Origin: Eukaryota sp. TZLM1-RC
Taxonomy: Eukaryota > Metamonada: BaSk clade
Length of the DNA stretch: 64,000 nucleotides
Reading direction: 5' to 3'
NCBI GenBank assembly: GCA_040285825.1
Contig: JAUPSS010000009.1
Location: 806,001-870,000 of the forward strand
Shown: piece by piece, positions 34,880-46,440 of the stretch
Layout: the number at the start of each line of letters is the position of its first letter
Numbering within the stretch: position 1 is the first letter of the stretch
Program-made: the position numbers and the translations under genes
Notes under the pieces: model-generated
Told to the model about the DNA's origin: nothing
Databases searched by the model: none
Seen by the model: the letters and a program-made list of their open reading frames with translations, nothing else

Positions 34880-35905
34880 TGAGATTTTTGATCTTTAATG
34901 AAAGCCTTTTAGTATTTTTGTTTTCGTTGCTCCCTACTAGAGTTACACGAAGAGTACTTCACGCAGAAATTCGCCAGAAGATTTGTGAGATCCCCTCTAC
35001 ACTTAAGCACTACTGGAAATTGAAGCTAGGTGTAGGGACTTCTTCCCTCCCAGTAAAGAATCCAATAACTAAGAACTCACCAAAAGCTTCTACAAATCTA
35101 AAGGAACCTCTTTCGTTGCAAAAAGACATCCTCTACTCTTATGTTGCCATGATACTGGAAACCATATTTTACCCTCTCCGTCCCTTGTAGGCAGGCTTGG
35201 GTAAAAACTAATTCCTCAAAGAAGAATTCCCCGTAATTATACGGGAATAATTTACAGGGACGCTCTTCAAAGCGGAAATACAAGTGGTTAAGAAATCCCC
35301 GAATTGATGCAGCAGTTACTCAACTTTTGCCTTCAAGGTTGGCAGAACAATTTCTTACTGAATTACTTTCCAAGTTTTCCATGTTTGAAGAAACCACCCA
35401 AAGGTTACAAAAGGCTGATTTATCTCTTCTTGATGCCAAACTTGCCTTTGATTTCCACCAACTTTCTCTTTCGGTAATGACAAATCACTTATCCTATCCG
35501 AGTCCTATTATGCACTCCTCTCAATTTGAATGTGCTGTGGTAAGGATCTTAAGTTTAGAAAAACCAAGTCTAACTGCAGAAAAAAAGGCAAAAGCACATC
35601 ACTTATTACTGGTGAAACAACAAGACGTTATCGTTGAAGAACAAGAGCCAGTGAGTCTTGTTTTTGAGGCCTTTAGAAAAGCCCATGATCTACAACTGTC
35701 CTCAAGATTTCGTTCTTCCTGTTTCCGTTATTCATTCCACCCTCACCTAATGCATGTGAAAAACTGTTTAGTCTGACTCGACAACAACTTGCTCTGAATC
35801 TTCACAGATTGCATCCTGAAACATTAGCAATGGAGCTATTTCTTTATGAAAACTGTGAAATGTGGAATGAAGAAGTGTTACGACAGGCATTAAGACAGAG
35901 ATAAT
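34880..35905 (+). mobile_element. hAT-like transposase remnant
   Basis: The frame 35327-35776 (PSRLAEQFLTELLSKF onward) is preceded in another frame by YKWLRNPRID. It continues after a frameshift as VLPVSVIHSTLTNACEKLFSL near 35720-35790, then RLHPETLAMELFLYENCEMW. This C-E-x-L-F-S … RLHPxTLxMxLFL pattern is a hAT dimerisation domain, of a different type from the element at 30.1 kb. No terminal repeats were found. Confidence 0.5.
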
Positions 35906-36059
35906 TGTTAAGATGGTTTTTAATTTTACTTGTTACTTCATTGTCATTATAGACAGCGCGCATTATTGTATCAACACTTTCAATTCTTGTATTGACATCA
36001 ATAACACGGCCCTATTTTTTCCTCCCTCTTTCATCACCCTAAATTTCTGTCTTGTTTAC

Positions 36060-36900
36060 TTGCTAGTCTATTGGTAAGACTTTCACGGTCCCAACAATGT
36101 GTCCTGACAGTGGTGGCGACACCAATTGGTAAGCAATATACAATGAACGAAGTGTTACTGATAATGTCAACAAATATTCTTCTCCTTCTTCACTTCTTCC
36201 TTCTTCATTTTCGCCATCTTTGCAACCTAGTCATTCTTTACACTCCTTACCTCATGCTGGAAATTTTTCAAAAAATTCAAAGGTCCCAAAATCGAATTTA
36301 ACTACAGAAAGCCTCCTGTTCGTTTTTTACGTTCAGTTGTGCGTTTTGCAAACAATGCCAGGTCTGCAAAACACAAAATTGAAACTAATGCAACTTCTTG
36401 TGAAAATCATTTTGCCAATAAATCGTTTCCAGATCAGTGTTTAAAACGTTCTAAAGAATGTTCGATTTGCGGTATCAGTGGTCATGATTCGAGAATACGC
36501 CCTGAAATACAAAAAAAAGAAATTGAATTAAATTCTGCTCAAAAAATTCTCCAATGTTCTGTTCTAGTCGATGTCTATTTGAATTGTGCCGAAAATAGTA
36601 ATTCCGCTGATCTTCAAATGCTCCCAGTGCTCACTCTCCTTCCCCTTCTGAAAATAATAATCTTTGTTGTCCATTCTGCAAAAAAGTTGTTACAGATTCA
36701 AGAAATGGTCGAAAACTTCTGTTTTGCACTAATTGTAAAGCTGCTGACACTGTTAGACCTCCAATTCAGATTCAGGTAGAAATTAGCCCCGCCAGTACAA
36801 TTCCCTTCGCAATGGAAATGCGATGTTTTACTTCTGAATTAAAAAAATGGAATATAAAAGTGGAATATTTCATCCTTCTGGAAATATTTTGCAAGAAAAA
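36060..36900 (+). mobile_element. Zinc-knuckle ORF fragments, likely retroelement ORF1/gag
   Basis: Fragmented frames show CSICGISGHDSR near 36462, and a zinc-ribbon-like pair CCPFCKK … LLFCTNCKA in a shifted frame near 36668-36740. Surroundings are Ser/Pro-rich. These features fit the nucleic-acid-binding first ORF of a retroelement, but no reverse transcriptase follows. Confidence 0.4.
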
Positions 36901-38891
36901 ACAAAAATTGTTTTAAATAAATTTGGAATGAAGAAATTTGGAAACTCAAAAGTTATCCGGAAGTTGTGCTTACGTGGTCGTTATGGAGCTGCAAAACAGT
37001 CCTTTTTTCCTCTTCTTTGGCTGATGCAAATTCTGAAACTCTTGAAAAACTTCAAAAATTGCATCCTCAAGAAAATTTTGAGTGTAGCAAGCCTGATGTT
37101 TGTATTTTTTGGATCGAAAATCCAATAAAATAGTATGATATAAATGGATAGAAAATGAAGAACATTTTCAGTTTGAAATACATAATACTTCATTCAAGAT
37201 TCTAATTGCAAATAGAAAAGTTACAACTAATACTCATTATAATAATTGAGCTGTTGTGGATAATTAATTGTCAAATAGTTTTGATTACAAAATAATAAAC
37301 CTGAGCAGAAAATTTGTTAAAAAATCCAAGAACATGTAGACTATACAGGCACACGGACTCAGATCTTTTCTTGACTGTAATCAACTTCAAACAGTTAAAT
37401 ACTGAATGAATGATGATTACTCAGCCGTTTATGTTTTATTGCATAGAAACTCTAAATAAGGAGAATTACTCTCAATATTTGGTAGAGATTCGGTGAAAAA
37501 CAAAAATCGTATGAAAATTCAAAACTTAAAAGTAATTGAACCTGTATAAAAAGATACTAGTTATTCAAAAAATTACTTAAAACAAGCAAAAAAATTATTA
37601 GATTTAGGGATGTGAAAATAACAAATGATTAAGAAAATGGATATAATATCTTGCAATTAAATAATTAAATAAAACAAAAAAAGAGTTTTTTTAAACAAAA
37701 GCAACATTCTGGGCAGATATATGATGGAAAGTTCTGGAATTAATTCGCCAGAATTCACAAAAATAAAGATTTAACGTTGTCAATTAAATGAAGAATTTGC
37801 AATTATTGAAATGAATGCAACGTTTACTATAAGGAATCAACTAAAATTGATAAATTTGGACTTGGAAAATGTTAATGAAAAAGTTTTTCACAAAGGGAAA
37901 GAAACTGAATAAAAAATGAAAATCTATGTGAGTGCAAAAGACAATGTCTAAAGTGGAGTAAACCTTGAAAATAAAAGTACTGTGAGGTAAGATGGGTTTG
38001 TAAGTAAACGGTTTGAAAACTACCCTTGTTTAAGGTAAATATATTACAATTGCGAGTCAAAAAAGTTACTAAGATAACAGAAGAACATCTGCCAGATCAA
38101 AGAGTATATTTCAAAAGAATCGAGATAGAAATCAGCATCGAAAGCTGAGAGAAGAAGAGCGAGTACAGTAAGAGATGAGCAAGTGAAGAGACATTATCAC
38201 GGAATTTGGTGAGTGAGAGCAAAAAAATGGAGAGGAGTGATCAAGGAACATAGGAAGAGAAGACAATGCCGGTGGTGAAGCAAATAGGTAGAGGTGAGTG
38301 TGGATTTGTTGGAAAAAGTTTTTCCACTATTTTATTCTTCCTCCTCTGTACGATGGAGTCTGTGGAATCAGTATGTTTCTCTCCCTTACAATGATTATCT
38401 GATGAAAACAACAGACCTGTTCACAGTCTTTAGACAGTGATGAATCATTGCCTCTGATCCTCTCTTTTATGAGCTACTTACTCTAGTATGTGCTTTCACT
38501 AATCGAACGTTGTTTCGCACCATCAGTTGTATTGGTAATAAATACTATTTTGCTTTTACTTTTCTCAAAAACTTGATGACGATTGCTATGGTCTTCACAG
38601 TTGAATACAAACCGTGTTACACATCTCCGCAATCTTCATTTTGTTCAGCAATGTATCTTTCCATTTTGGTCTTACGGTTTGTTATGGCGTACCCCAGTGA
38701 TTCCAACTATCAGAACATGATCTTAGTGAGCCAAAATCGGCTAGTGTAAGTTCTTGCAGTTGACCATGTTAAAACCTGTGATTATATAATTATTCATGGC
38801 AGCTGCAGAAAGAATTGTTGACACCCGACACCTCATCAACAAACTTGACATAAAACACAGATTTTATAAGGCAAAAAATTCAGAAACCTAG
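36901..38891. other. Long AT-rich stretch, no supported gene
   Basis: Nearly 2 kb with only short frames. About 38150-38330 is purine-rich on the plus strand (GAGAGAAGAAGAGCGAG type). A small frame at 38510-38749 is hydrophobic, but nothing supports it as a gene. The 3' flank of the minus-strand glycosyltransferase gene lies at the right end. Confidence 0.5.
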
Positions 38892-41394
38892 TCAAGATAA
38901 TTTATCATAAGCAGTGAGTAATTTTGAAACTGACAAGTTCCACGTACAACGCTTAGCTTCTCTTCGAATCTTTTTGATGTATTGCTTACGTTTTGTGAAA
39001 TTCTTCAATAATTGCTCCACTTCATTTACCCATTTCTCAATATCCGATGGATCTAAAGAAATAGCGGATTCTAAAACTTCCTTTACACCGGAGTTTCGAC
39101 TAATTAGAACTGGAGTTCCCAAAATTGCGGATTCAAGCGCCACTAGACCAAATGGTTCGGAAACAGAAGGCATTAGACAACAATCTGCCATTTTGAAAGC
39201 ATTCGTGGTATCTTCTCTTGATAAAAACCCTAAAAGATGAAAAGAATGACTAATTTCCAATTTTGCCAATCGTTCTTTTATCCAAGCCATCAAATGACCA
39301 TCCCCAACCAGAACAAAGCATAGGTTGTTCCCTTTTCGTAGTAAAGAATGTCCTATATCAACAAAATGCTGAAGCTGTGATGAAATTATAACAACAACAT
39401 ACTCCCTTTTGATCAGAAAATCTTCCAACAAACAGAACCACTCTCTTGTCCTTTGGGATCTTGTACTTTGATTTGAATTCAGCACTGTTATCAATATTGG
39501 TTTGATTTTTTGGAATATTTACCCCATTGTGCACAACAACAATCTTATCTCTTGCTACAGTGTTATGCTGTTTGACAATGTTATCCTTGGTATAGTTGGA
39601 TACACAAACAATCAAATCTGATTGTTGAATACCCCGGGATTCTATATCACTAATTTGGGTTATTGGAAAATCAGGATTACGATCAGATTCAAGCGAATGA
39701 AGGTGGAATACCAAAGGTTTTCCTGTTTTCCTCTTAATTGCAGCTCCTAAATCCACTGTTAACCAATCTGATACATGAATCACATCGAAATCTTCACTAC
39801 TGCAGTCATTTACGAGATTCTGATCAATATTCATGATATACGGCATATGGGGATGAAACAGCTGATGTTGAAAAGCAGTTGGATAAGTAGACATGTAAGA
39901 GACAGGAGCAACATACTGGTAGGGGGAATAGGATGTGTACGTTGACATGAAAGCTTGTGGCATAAATACTGAAGAGACGGGACGTATTACTTCATCTATT
40001 AGATCTCTACTTCCTTGACTATCTGGAATAACAAGGCGAAGATTAGCAGATTCACTGAGATGTTGACTTATATGAAAAGAAGCCTCGCCAAGACCTCCCT
40101 GGGGTGACAATTCCAAACGACATCACATACATTGATTTGCTACAATGAGATGAAAAAGGAGAAACATACTGGGGGAAATTCTGGTGTTATGTACAAAACA
40201 GTAGTACTAGACTTTGTTTTACAACAGGGCGATTGACGGGGCAAAGAGGAGAGCGTAGGGACCATTGGAGTGACATACTTCATGAGCTTAAACGTGCTAA
40301 ACTTGGTAATAACTCTTAAAACCTCTTGGTCTTCTACATTCTCGAATGGTTGGATCAGCACAGATTGCCAATGGTGGGGATGAACTTGTTCAACTGGGAT
40401 GGAACTTAAAGCACTGTCAAGCTCTTTAGCATTCCATCCCTTTGAGTGAAAGGATTCTGACAGTGAGGAAACAAGCCATGTGCATATTTCAGAATCATTC
40501 AGTAAATCAGATACCAAGAGTTTTTGGAAACCTTGGGGAGCAACTCTGATTGGATCACATGTCGAGTCCACCGATTCTTCAAGGAGGGGTGCGACCATAG
40601 TGATAGTTTCATAATCACACACCAAATCACTGCGAGAAACAAGGGATAGTAGAAACTCTGCATCTGATGAAGAGGAGAGAATGTAATCTTTACATTTCAA
40701 CACCAATGCTTCAACCTCGAAATACCGGGCTAATGAAAAGAACTCGTAAACATTCTTGTGAGTAACCTTGAATGATTGGCCGTAAAGGATGTTTATAAAC
40801 TTGCTAAACAGTGTATCAGAGATGAGAGATTCGAAAAATGTTACATTCGAACCGGAGTTTTCAGTAAGAGGAACATCAATACTACACCGTTGCTGCCCAG
40901 AACAAGAGGAGAAAAGTCGTCTTAAAGTACCACTGGAGAGAACCAATACAGCTTTATGTACAGGAAAAGTTGTTCCATCATAGACCAAGTCACAATCAGT
41001 AAAAGAGTTATCGGTAGAGAGCAGTTTCAATAAGATGTGTGGATTGATACAGTGGCCCTTGTCAGTTTGAACGATTGGTAATGAATTGCTTCTGTTTGAA
41101 GCTTCAGTTGATTCATCAGGTTGAGCACTAGGTAGATAAGCAAACTCTCCGGAAGACCAAAACTCATCGAGTAGATCTGATGAGTTGCGTTGTCGGTTTT
41201 CTCCATCCTCCCAATGTTCCTGATCGGGAAAGAACCACGTATTTGTATTCGACTTGCTGGAGATCTGTCTTTATGGATCCTTCCCAAGCACCCTCTGTGT
41301 AAGTCAGAAGAAGTGGATCCTGCCATTGGTTCCAAGAACCCTTCACAGAAACTTGATCACCATACTTGGTGTTCACGAATATGCGAAAGTACAT
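38892..41394 (-). CDS. CBM20-BTB-glycosyltransferase fusion (starch/glycogen-synthase-like GT)
   Basis: Domains on the minus strand, in order. A starch-binding CBM20-like module lies at 41394-about 41200 (GDQVSVKGSWNQWQDP, EYKYVV, WEDGENR). A BTB domain follows at about 41010-40720 (DLVYDGTTFPVHKAVLVLS), with a BACK-like helical part to about 40220. The last part is a GT-B glycosyltransferase: YITPEFPP + QIN + GGLGEASFH, DVIHVSDWLT, VVHNGVN, VLFVGRFSDQKG and SEPFGLVALESAILGTPV, the E-x7-E signature of the GT4/GT5 clan. Introns at 40140-40169 (30 nt), 40099-40130 (32 nt) and 39375-39402 (28 nt) restore the frame, leaving a 9-nt micro-exon (40131-40139). A one-base frame offset near 41243, inside CBM20, is unexplained: an indel, a sequencing error, or a 19-nt intron. 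The expected activity is alpha-glucan synthesis from an NDP-glucose donor; the BTB insert suggests Cullin-3 or dimer control, which is inference. Confidence 0.75.
40131..40139 (-). other. 9-nt micro-exon in the glycosyltransferase gene
   Basis: CAAATCAAT (Q-I-N) lies between two GT-AG introns of 30 and 32 nt. Including it gives FPPQINGGLGEA, which fits the PP-x-I-x-GGLG donor-site loop of GT4/GT5 enzymes. Skipping it also stays in frame but shortens the loop by three residues. Confidence 0.65.
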
Positions 41395-41483
41395 GATAGA
41401 GAAAATGATGACATTGAAGAAATGTATATCTGAAAAATTCCTGACAAATGTCTTGTCATACAAATTTTGTTTTCAAGATTTTT

Positions 41484-42819
41484 AGATGAAAGAATTGACC
41501 TTTTTATCTAAATGGCCAGCACCGTTTGAGCTTTGTCTTGTTAATTGGTAATTTATTTATTGAACATGAACATCTGACAAAAGAACTGATGTCTAATGGG
41601 ACGAAATTCATTGAACCAAGATTTCCTCTTCAAAATCTTGATCTGCTTGATGTCTAGCTAAAATTTCTCCAATTCGATTGCAAAACAAAGAAAATCTGTT
41701 AATAATGGAAAATTGAATTCGCGTGCGCCAATAAAAATTATCAAATCTGTTCATTGTTTTTTCTTGAACCATTTTTTGGGAAACCATTCAAAAAGGTTCA
41801 TGTTTCAACTGATAATTTTCCGGTTGTAGTAAATGGAAAAGCAATAAAAACAAGTGGTCTATTTCTATCAGCATTAGCTTCTTCAATTGCTTTGTCATAT
41901 TTTCTATGTTTTTGTTTAGCTTTAAATTCAAAACATTGATTCATAACTCATTCATTTCTCGGTCTTTCTCTCTTATTCTGAGTGGAAGTATCAAGTGGAC
42001 AATGGGGATGAAGTTGCTTATCCACTGTTTTGAACAAAAACTTTCATCAAAAATACAAAAAGGATTAAGTCCTCTTCTTTGAACCAAAGTGTCATTTGCA
42101 ACATTACAGGAGACAATGTCGACAACAGCTTCAGAATTCTCAATCCAGTCACAGTTTACATCACCTCTATCATCAGACCCAAAATTATTCAATGACACTG
42201 TTTTTTTCAGCAGAGGCTCTCTGATACACGAGATTTTTGCAGTTCGTGCCATATTGAACACAGTGCCTCAAACAGCATCATGTAATGAAGAACGATATGT
42301 TATCAATTTGAAACAATTCAGAGCATGACGAAAAGTGAGTTGAGGTGAATTCGTACAAATACATTTTTCTGTTAATAATAATTAATTAAAGGAAATATTC
42401 AAATATAATCTCATTTTTGTTACAAAGGCTTCATTAGTGGCACACAATTCAAATCTTCATGGCACAATGGTCACAAACAATGGAGAATCTGATGACTGGT
42501 TTTCACAAACACCTTTTTCCAATAACAATGAGTCAAGATCTTGATTAAAAGCAGCCAAGCTGCAAATATTCTTATAAAGATCATTTTCATACATTCCGGG
42601 CAATCATTTCTATAATATTCGAACAGTGTATTTTAAATTTAGGTAATTTTTTTCTGGAATATTGCCATTGAATGATTGGAGAAAGCGTCGACTCCATTTT
42701 TCTGCATCATTTTTTGAAATTTCTTCATTTCAATTGTCAATTAAAAAATACAAAAAATGTTCGACCAGATCTCTAGATAAAAGAATTAGCTTTTATCTAA
42801 ATTGTTTGCACGGTTTGCG
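41484..42819. repeat. Diverged ~45-bp direct repeat flanking a retroelement tail
   Basis: 41484-41530 and 42775-42819 share an AGATRAAAGAATTG/A core, a TTTTATCTAAAT core and a GCAC-GGTTTG end. Each contains a small hairpin (AGATAAAAG / CTTTTATCT type). They bracket the retroelement fragment at 41540-42760. Confidence 0.45.
41540..42760 (-). mobile_element. Non-LTR retroelement fragment (family 1)
   Basis: Minus-strand homology to 17480-18549: a thumb-to-knuckle region near 42340-42720, then ARTAKISCIREPLLKKTVSLNN, DVNCDWIENSEAVVDIVS, and the tail with the conserved 3' UTR at 41540-41640. A private stretch of unrelated sequence interrupts it near 41940-42050. Multiple frameshifts make it inactive. 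Confidence 0.75.
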
Positions 42820-43157
42820 TTATGGATGATTGCTCTTATGGTTGGGTGATAATATGAGCTGATTATTGTCAACACATATACAGCAATTATATTATAACAA
42901 ATCCAAACCCAGTATCTTCAAGTATCTTTCCATTAATTCGACAGAAATAAGGAATTATAAAGATAGATTCAACAGGAGTGTTTTTTGACGGTTCATTTAA
43001 AACTGAATTTTTGATGACCATTTCCGAAATTTTACACATAAAAATTTACACTAACATGTAATGTGGTACTGTGTACCGTGGTTTTTAAGACTGAGCTCTA
43101 ACATAATACAACAGAAGAGTTTATAACACAAATGAAAACTCAATGATTGATGAAGTC
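42820..43157. other. Intergenic, nothing recognised
   Basis: AT-rich sequence without a frame or repeat that I can match. Confidence 0.4.
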
Positions 43158-43612
43158 ATTCAGGTAGATTTGAATAACTTGGCAAAGTGATCAGCCAATA
43201 TTCTGTTAGAACCAGACTCATCCACCTCTTCGTATTTCTTGCACTTGGAGTCGGGATTAAAACGATCATCATCTTCGGTCAAAGATCTCAAAGAATGAGG
43301 AATAATAGCATTTAGACAAACTTGTGGTCCGCAAAAACCATGACATCTTTGACGTAATCTTCAACTAAGTTTAAAAATTTGTTGTACGCCCAGTTTGTGA
43401 TAGTCTTTAAAAAGCAAGAAAAAGAATGTTTTTTAATGTCAAGGATGGTGATCCGAGGTGAATCCGAAAATCCAAACAAATACACTAATTTTGTTATAAT
43501 TTCGTTAGGTAGACTGCCAGTTTCACTTGAAATGTATCAGCCGAATGATATCAATTTCACAATCAATTGAACTCATAAGAAGTGACCATAATTGTTTCAA
43601 CAATATTTGAAC
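43158..43612 (-). pseudogene. Unidentified coding fragments
   Basis: Three consecutive minus-strand pieces in different frames read like protein: MVQILLKQLWSLLMSS from 43612, LPNEIITKLVYLFGFS near 43500, and a Glu/Asp-rich C-terminus (IPHSLRSLTEDDDRFNPD … HFAKLFKST, stop near 43158). The LPNEII start is reminiscent of an F-box but is too short to assign. Either a small host gene with unrecognised introns or a pseudogene. Confidence 0.3.
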
Positions 43613-43639
43613 CATTTTATTAGATAATACAGCGGTGTT

Positions 43640-44175
43640 CTGTGGCGCGGTACTTTTTGCCGTCGCACCATTTTTGGTGCGTCCGGGTGCGAACCGCACC
43701 ATGATCCGGTGCGATACTCCACAAAAAACACCACATTTATTGAACCAGTGTTTGACATCAATTTGATTGACTACAAATTACTACTGACATTCCCATTATT
43801 ACTCTCAGTGAGAGTAATTGTGAAGTGAGACTAAATGTCAACTGAGACTAATTAGGGTTGAGGGTGTAGTTATATTTTAGTGACAGAGGGTTTGATGCCT
43901 TTACATTTGTTTATATTTTATGGGATAAATTTAGAAAACTTGATGTTTCTTTAGAACTCTGAGGTCACAAGGTTGTATACTGAAGTATACATATATAAAT
44001 AAAAATCGTAGTCATATTAATATATTTACTTGTAAACCTATTGTACATTCTTGTTCAAAAAGGTATGTGTATAGCTCACGTAAGTTGTGTGTGTCATTAG
44101 GTGCGCACCGACTGAGAAATTTGTCAAACCGGTCGCACCCACGAACTCACCAGTCACACCATCGCACCACAGAAT
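43640..44175 (+). repeat. Dispersed repeat with GGTGCG/CGCACC motifs, copy B
   Basis: About 43655-43720 packs CGCACC and GGTGCG in both orientations, giving potential hairpins. 43950-44170 is collinear with copy A at 6070-6310: the TTAGAACTC box, GGTCACAAGG, GAAGTATAC, the AT-rich core, and GGTGCGCACCGACTGA. It stops at the start of an ART gene fragment. Confidence 0.6.
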
Positions 44176-44646
44176 ATTGATATGAACATTGTGAACTCTG
44201 CCTTTAGCTTTGACTTTACAAACATAAAAGACGATGGTACCGTTTTCTATCGTGGAAAACACAGATACTATCGCCCTTATGGATGGAACAGAATTGCATT
44301 GAAAGTGAAGGACAAGTTCAATGATAATAACGAATGGCTAGGTACCCAGGGACTACGAACAAAGTCCAACGCCAATGAATGGCCAGTTTCGTACCATGGT
44401 ACCGCAAACAACAGCGCTAACAGCATCGCAAATGATGGTTTTGATCTCTCAAAGAAAAAGAGGTTTCTACTTGGTCGTAATATGTTATCATTTTGTTGCT
44501 CATCCAAGGTATTTACACTACTCCCGACATTGAAGTTGCAGCAATTTATGCACCTACATATGAAGCTGATGGTCGACGCTTCAAGGTTGTATTGCAAAAT
44601 AGAGTCAACCCGACTTCTGACAAATTGGTCATCAAGAAGGTATAGA
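44176..44646 (+). pseudogene. 5'-truncated copy of the ART-like domain, no ubiquitin part
   Basis: Homology to the ubiquitin-ART gene begins at DMNIVNSAFSF and runs through YHGT (near 44392), a retained 32-nt intron (about 44477-44508, GTAATATG…CCAAG), TTPDIEVAAIYAP and VVLQNRVNP. The tail is shortened: after PTSDK the frame passes directly to LVIKKV and a TAG, missing about 25 codons. Because the intron is present it was copied as DNA, not from spliced RNA. It has no obvious start; it may be silent. Confidence 0.75.
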
Positions 44647-45094
44647 TCATGTTGATATGTTAGGTTGTACTTACAATAAAATTAGCCATGTTGGACCTAA
44701 TGCATCTCAGAAACACAAGTAGGAATTTAATCTAATGATCACGTGATACTCTCCTGATCGAATAACTGACATTTGTTGCCCAAACACGTGGGGGTTGAGG
44801 CAAATTTGTTTTAATTTTATATTAATTTAGATAAGTGTAAGGGCGTGAGAACATTTGGATTAGACTATTTGCTATCCGAATTGAATGCACTGATGCTTTT
44901 GATTTTGTTTTGTCAATAATGTGTGTTCAGATAATGAATCTATGGTTGACTTATATGTTCAAGTCGAGCTTCATAAATTTTTGTAAAGATTATTTCAATT
45001 CATTCTAGTCAGTCGTATATATATATATATAAATTAATAGTCATAAGAACAATTGGTAAGCAATACAGCACGTCCATTTAAAAGTAAATTTACA
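44647..45094. other. Intergenic, with a short TA microsatellite
   Basis: No gene is seen. A TATATATA run lies near 45015-45032. Confidence 0.5.
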
Positions 45095-45525
45095 ATTTAA
45101 ATTGATGTATACTGTGATTAAATTGATAACTCTGAAGCTGTTGTTGACTTTGTCTCCTGTACTGTTGCAAATGACTTTGATTCAAAGAAAAAAACCTAAT
45201 CCTGTAAGTCCACTTGAATTTAAGGCCAAAGAAAAACATGGAAAATATGACAAAGATATCGAAAGAAGCTAATGCTGATAGAAATAGACCACTTGTTTTT
45301 ATTGCTTTCCCATTTTCGATAAACGGAAAACTATCCGTAGAAGCAAGCAATTTTTTGAATGATTTCTAAACAACGCTTCAAGAAAAAACAATGAAAAGAT
45401 TTGATATCTTTTTATGTCGCTCTGGGATTCAATTTGCCATTATTCATAGATAAGCTTGGTTTTTCCATTGAAGTAGAGAAACTTTAGCTAGACATCAAGC
45501 AGATCAAGATTTTGTAGAGGAAATT
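45095..45525 (+). mobile_element. Non-LTR retroelement tail (family 1)
   Basis: Fragments of the nuclease-like domain (DVYCD-like start, NSEAVVDFVS, KEKHGKYDKDIERS) and the C-terminus (HQADQDFVEEIL) in broken frames. It is cut at the 3' side and runs straight into a second copy. Confidence 0.65.
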
Positions 45526-45990
45526 TTAATTTTGCAAATGACACTTTGGCTCACAGAAGAAAACATAATCCTGTATGTGCTCTCGAATTTAAAGCTAAAG
45601 GAAAACATAGAAAATATGACAGAGATATCGAAGAGGCAAATGCTGGTAGAAATACACCACTAGTTTTTATTGCTTTCCCATTTTCAATAAACGGAAGAGT
45701 ACCAGTAGAAGCAGAAACATTTTTGAATGACTTCCAAAAAATGGTTCACGAAAAAACAATCAAAAGGTTTGATATTTTTTATGGCGTTCACGGATTCAAT
45801 TTGCCATTATTAATAGATTACCTTGGTTTTTCAATCGAATTAGAGAAGCTTTAACTAGACAGCAAGCAGATCAAAATTTTGTAGAGGAAATCTTGGTTCA
45901 ATGATTTTCGTTCCATTAGTTATAAATTAATTTTATAAAGTGTGCATGTTCAATAAATATTTTTATTTATTTTATTTATTTTATTTTTGC
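45526..45990 (+). mobile_element. Second, tandem non-LTR retroelement tail (family 1)
   Basis: It starts at NDTLAHRRKHNPVCALEFKAK and continues through GKHRKYDRDIEEAN, FIAFPFSINGRVPVEAE and VEEILVQ, then the 3' UTR. It ends in a TTTTATTTA-type simple tail (about 45955-45990). The tandem arrangement suggests insertion of one copy into or next to another. Confidence 0.7.
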
Positions 45991-46440
45991 ATGTATACTA
46001 TATTTATGTTTTTTATGTTTTTTATATTAATTATTTTATGATTCTTTTACTTACAATAAATGTGAGTACCAACAAATTAATAACAAATTCTACAATGTTT
46101 TCAACAATTGCCCAAATTAATCAAATTCATTATGAACGATTATTGTAGGTTTTTAATTAACACCTCTAAAAAAATTGCATAAAAAAATTGTAATCATTGC
46201 AGAACTTTTACAGTATTACAAAAGTAAACTGCATACTGAAATCTCCTACAAAACAATTAAAAACAAAGCTTTTATTTGCACAAAGTCTGTAAATCAATCT
46301 CAAATGAAAATATTGCTCCTGAACTAACAAATATCTTGAGCAGTAACTAATACAACAAAACAAAAGATGGTGTTCATACACTATTCAAAAGTTCAGAACT
46401 CTCTTAAAAATCAAATAGAAAAAGAAAAAACTTCACCATT
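45991..46440. other. Intergenic, 3' flank of the Clf1-like gene
   Basis: AT-rich, no frame. It should contain the minus-strand 3' UTR of the neighbouring gene. Confidence 0.5.

Noticed and set aside
38510-38749. Hydrophobic 79-aa frame as a gene
   Set aside because: No conserved motif, no context, and its length is expected by chance in AT-rich DNA.
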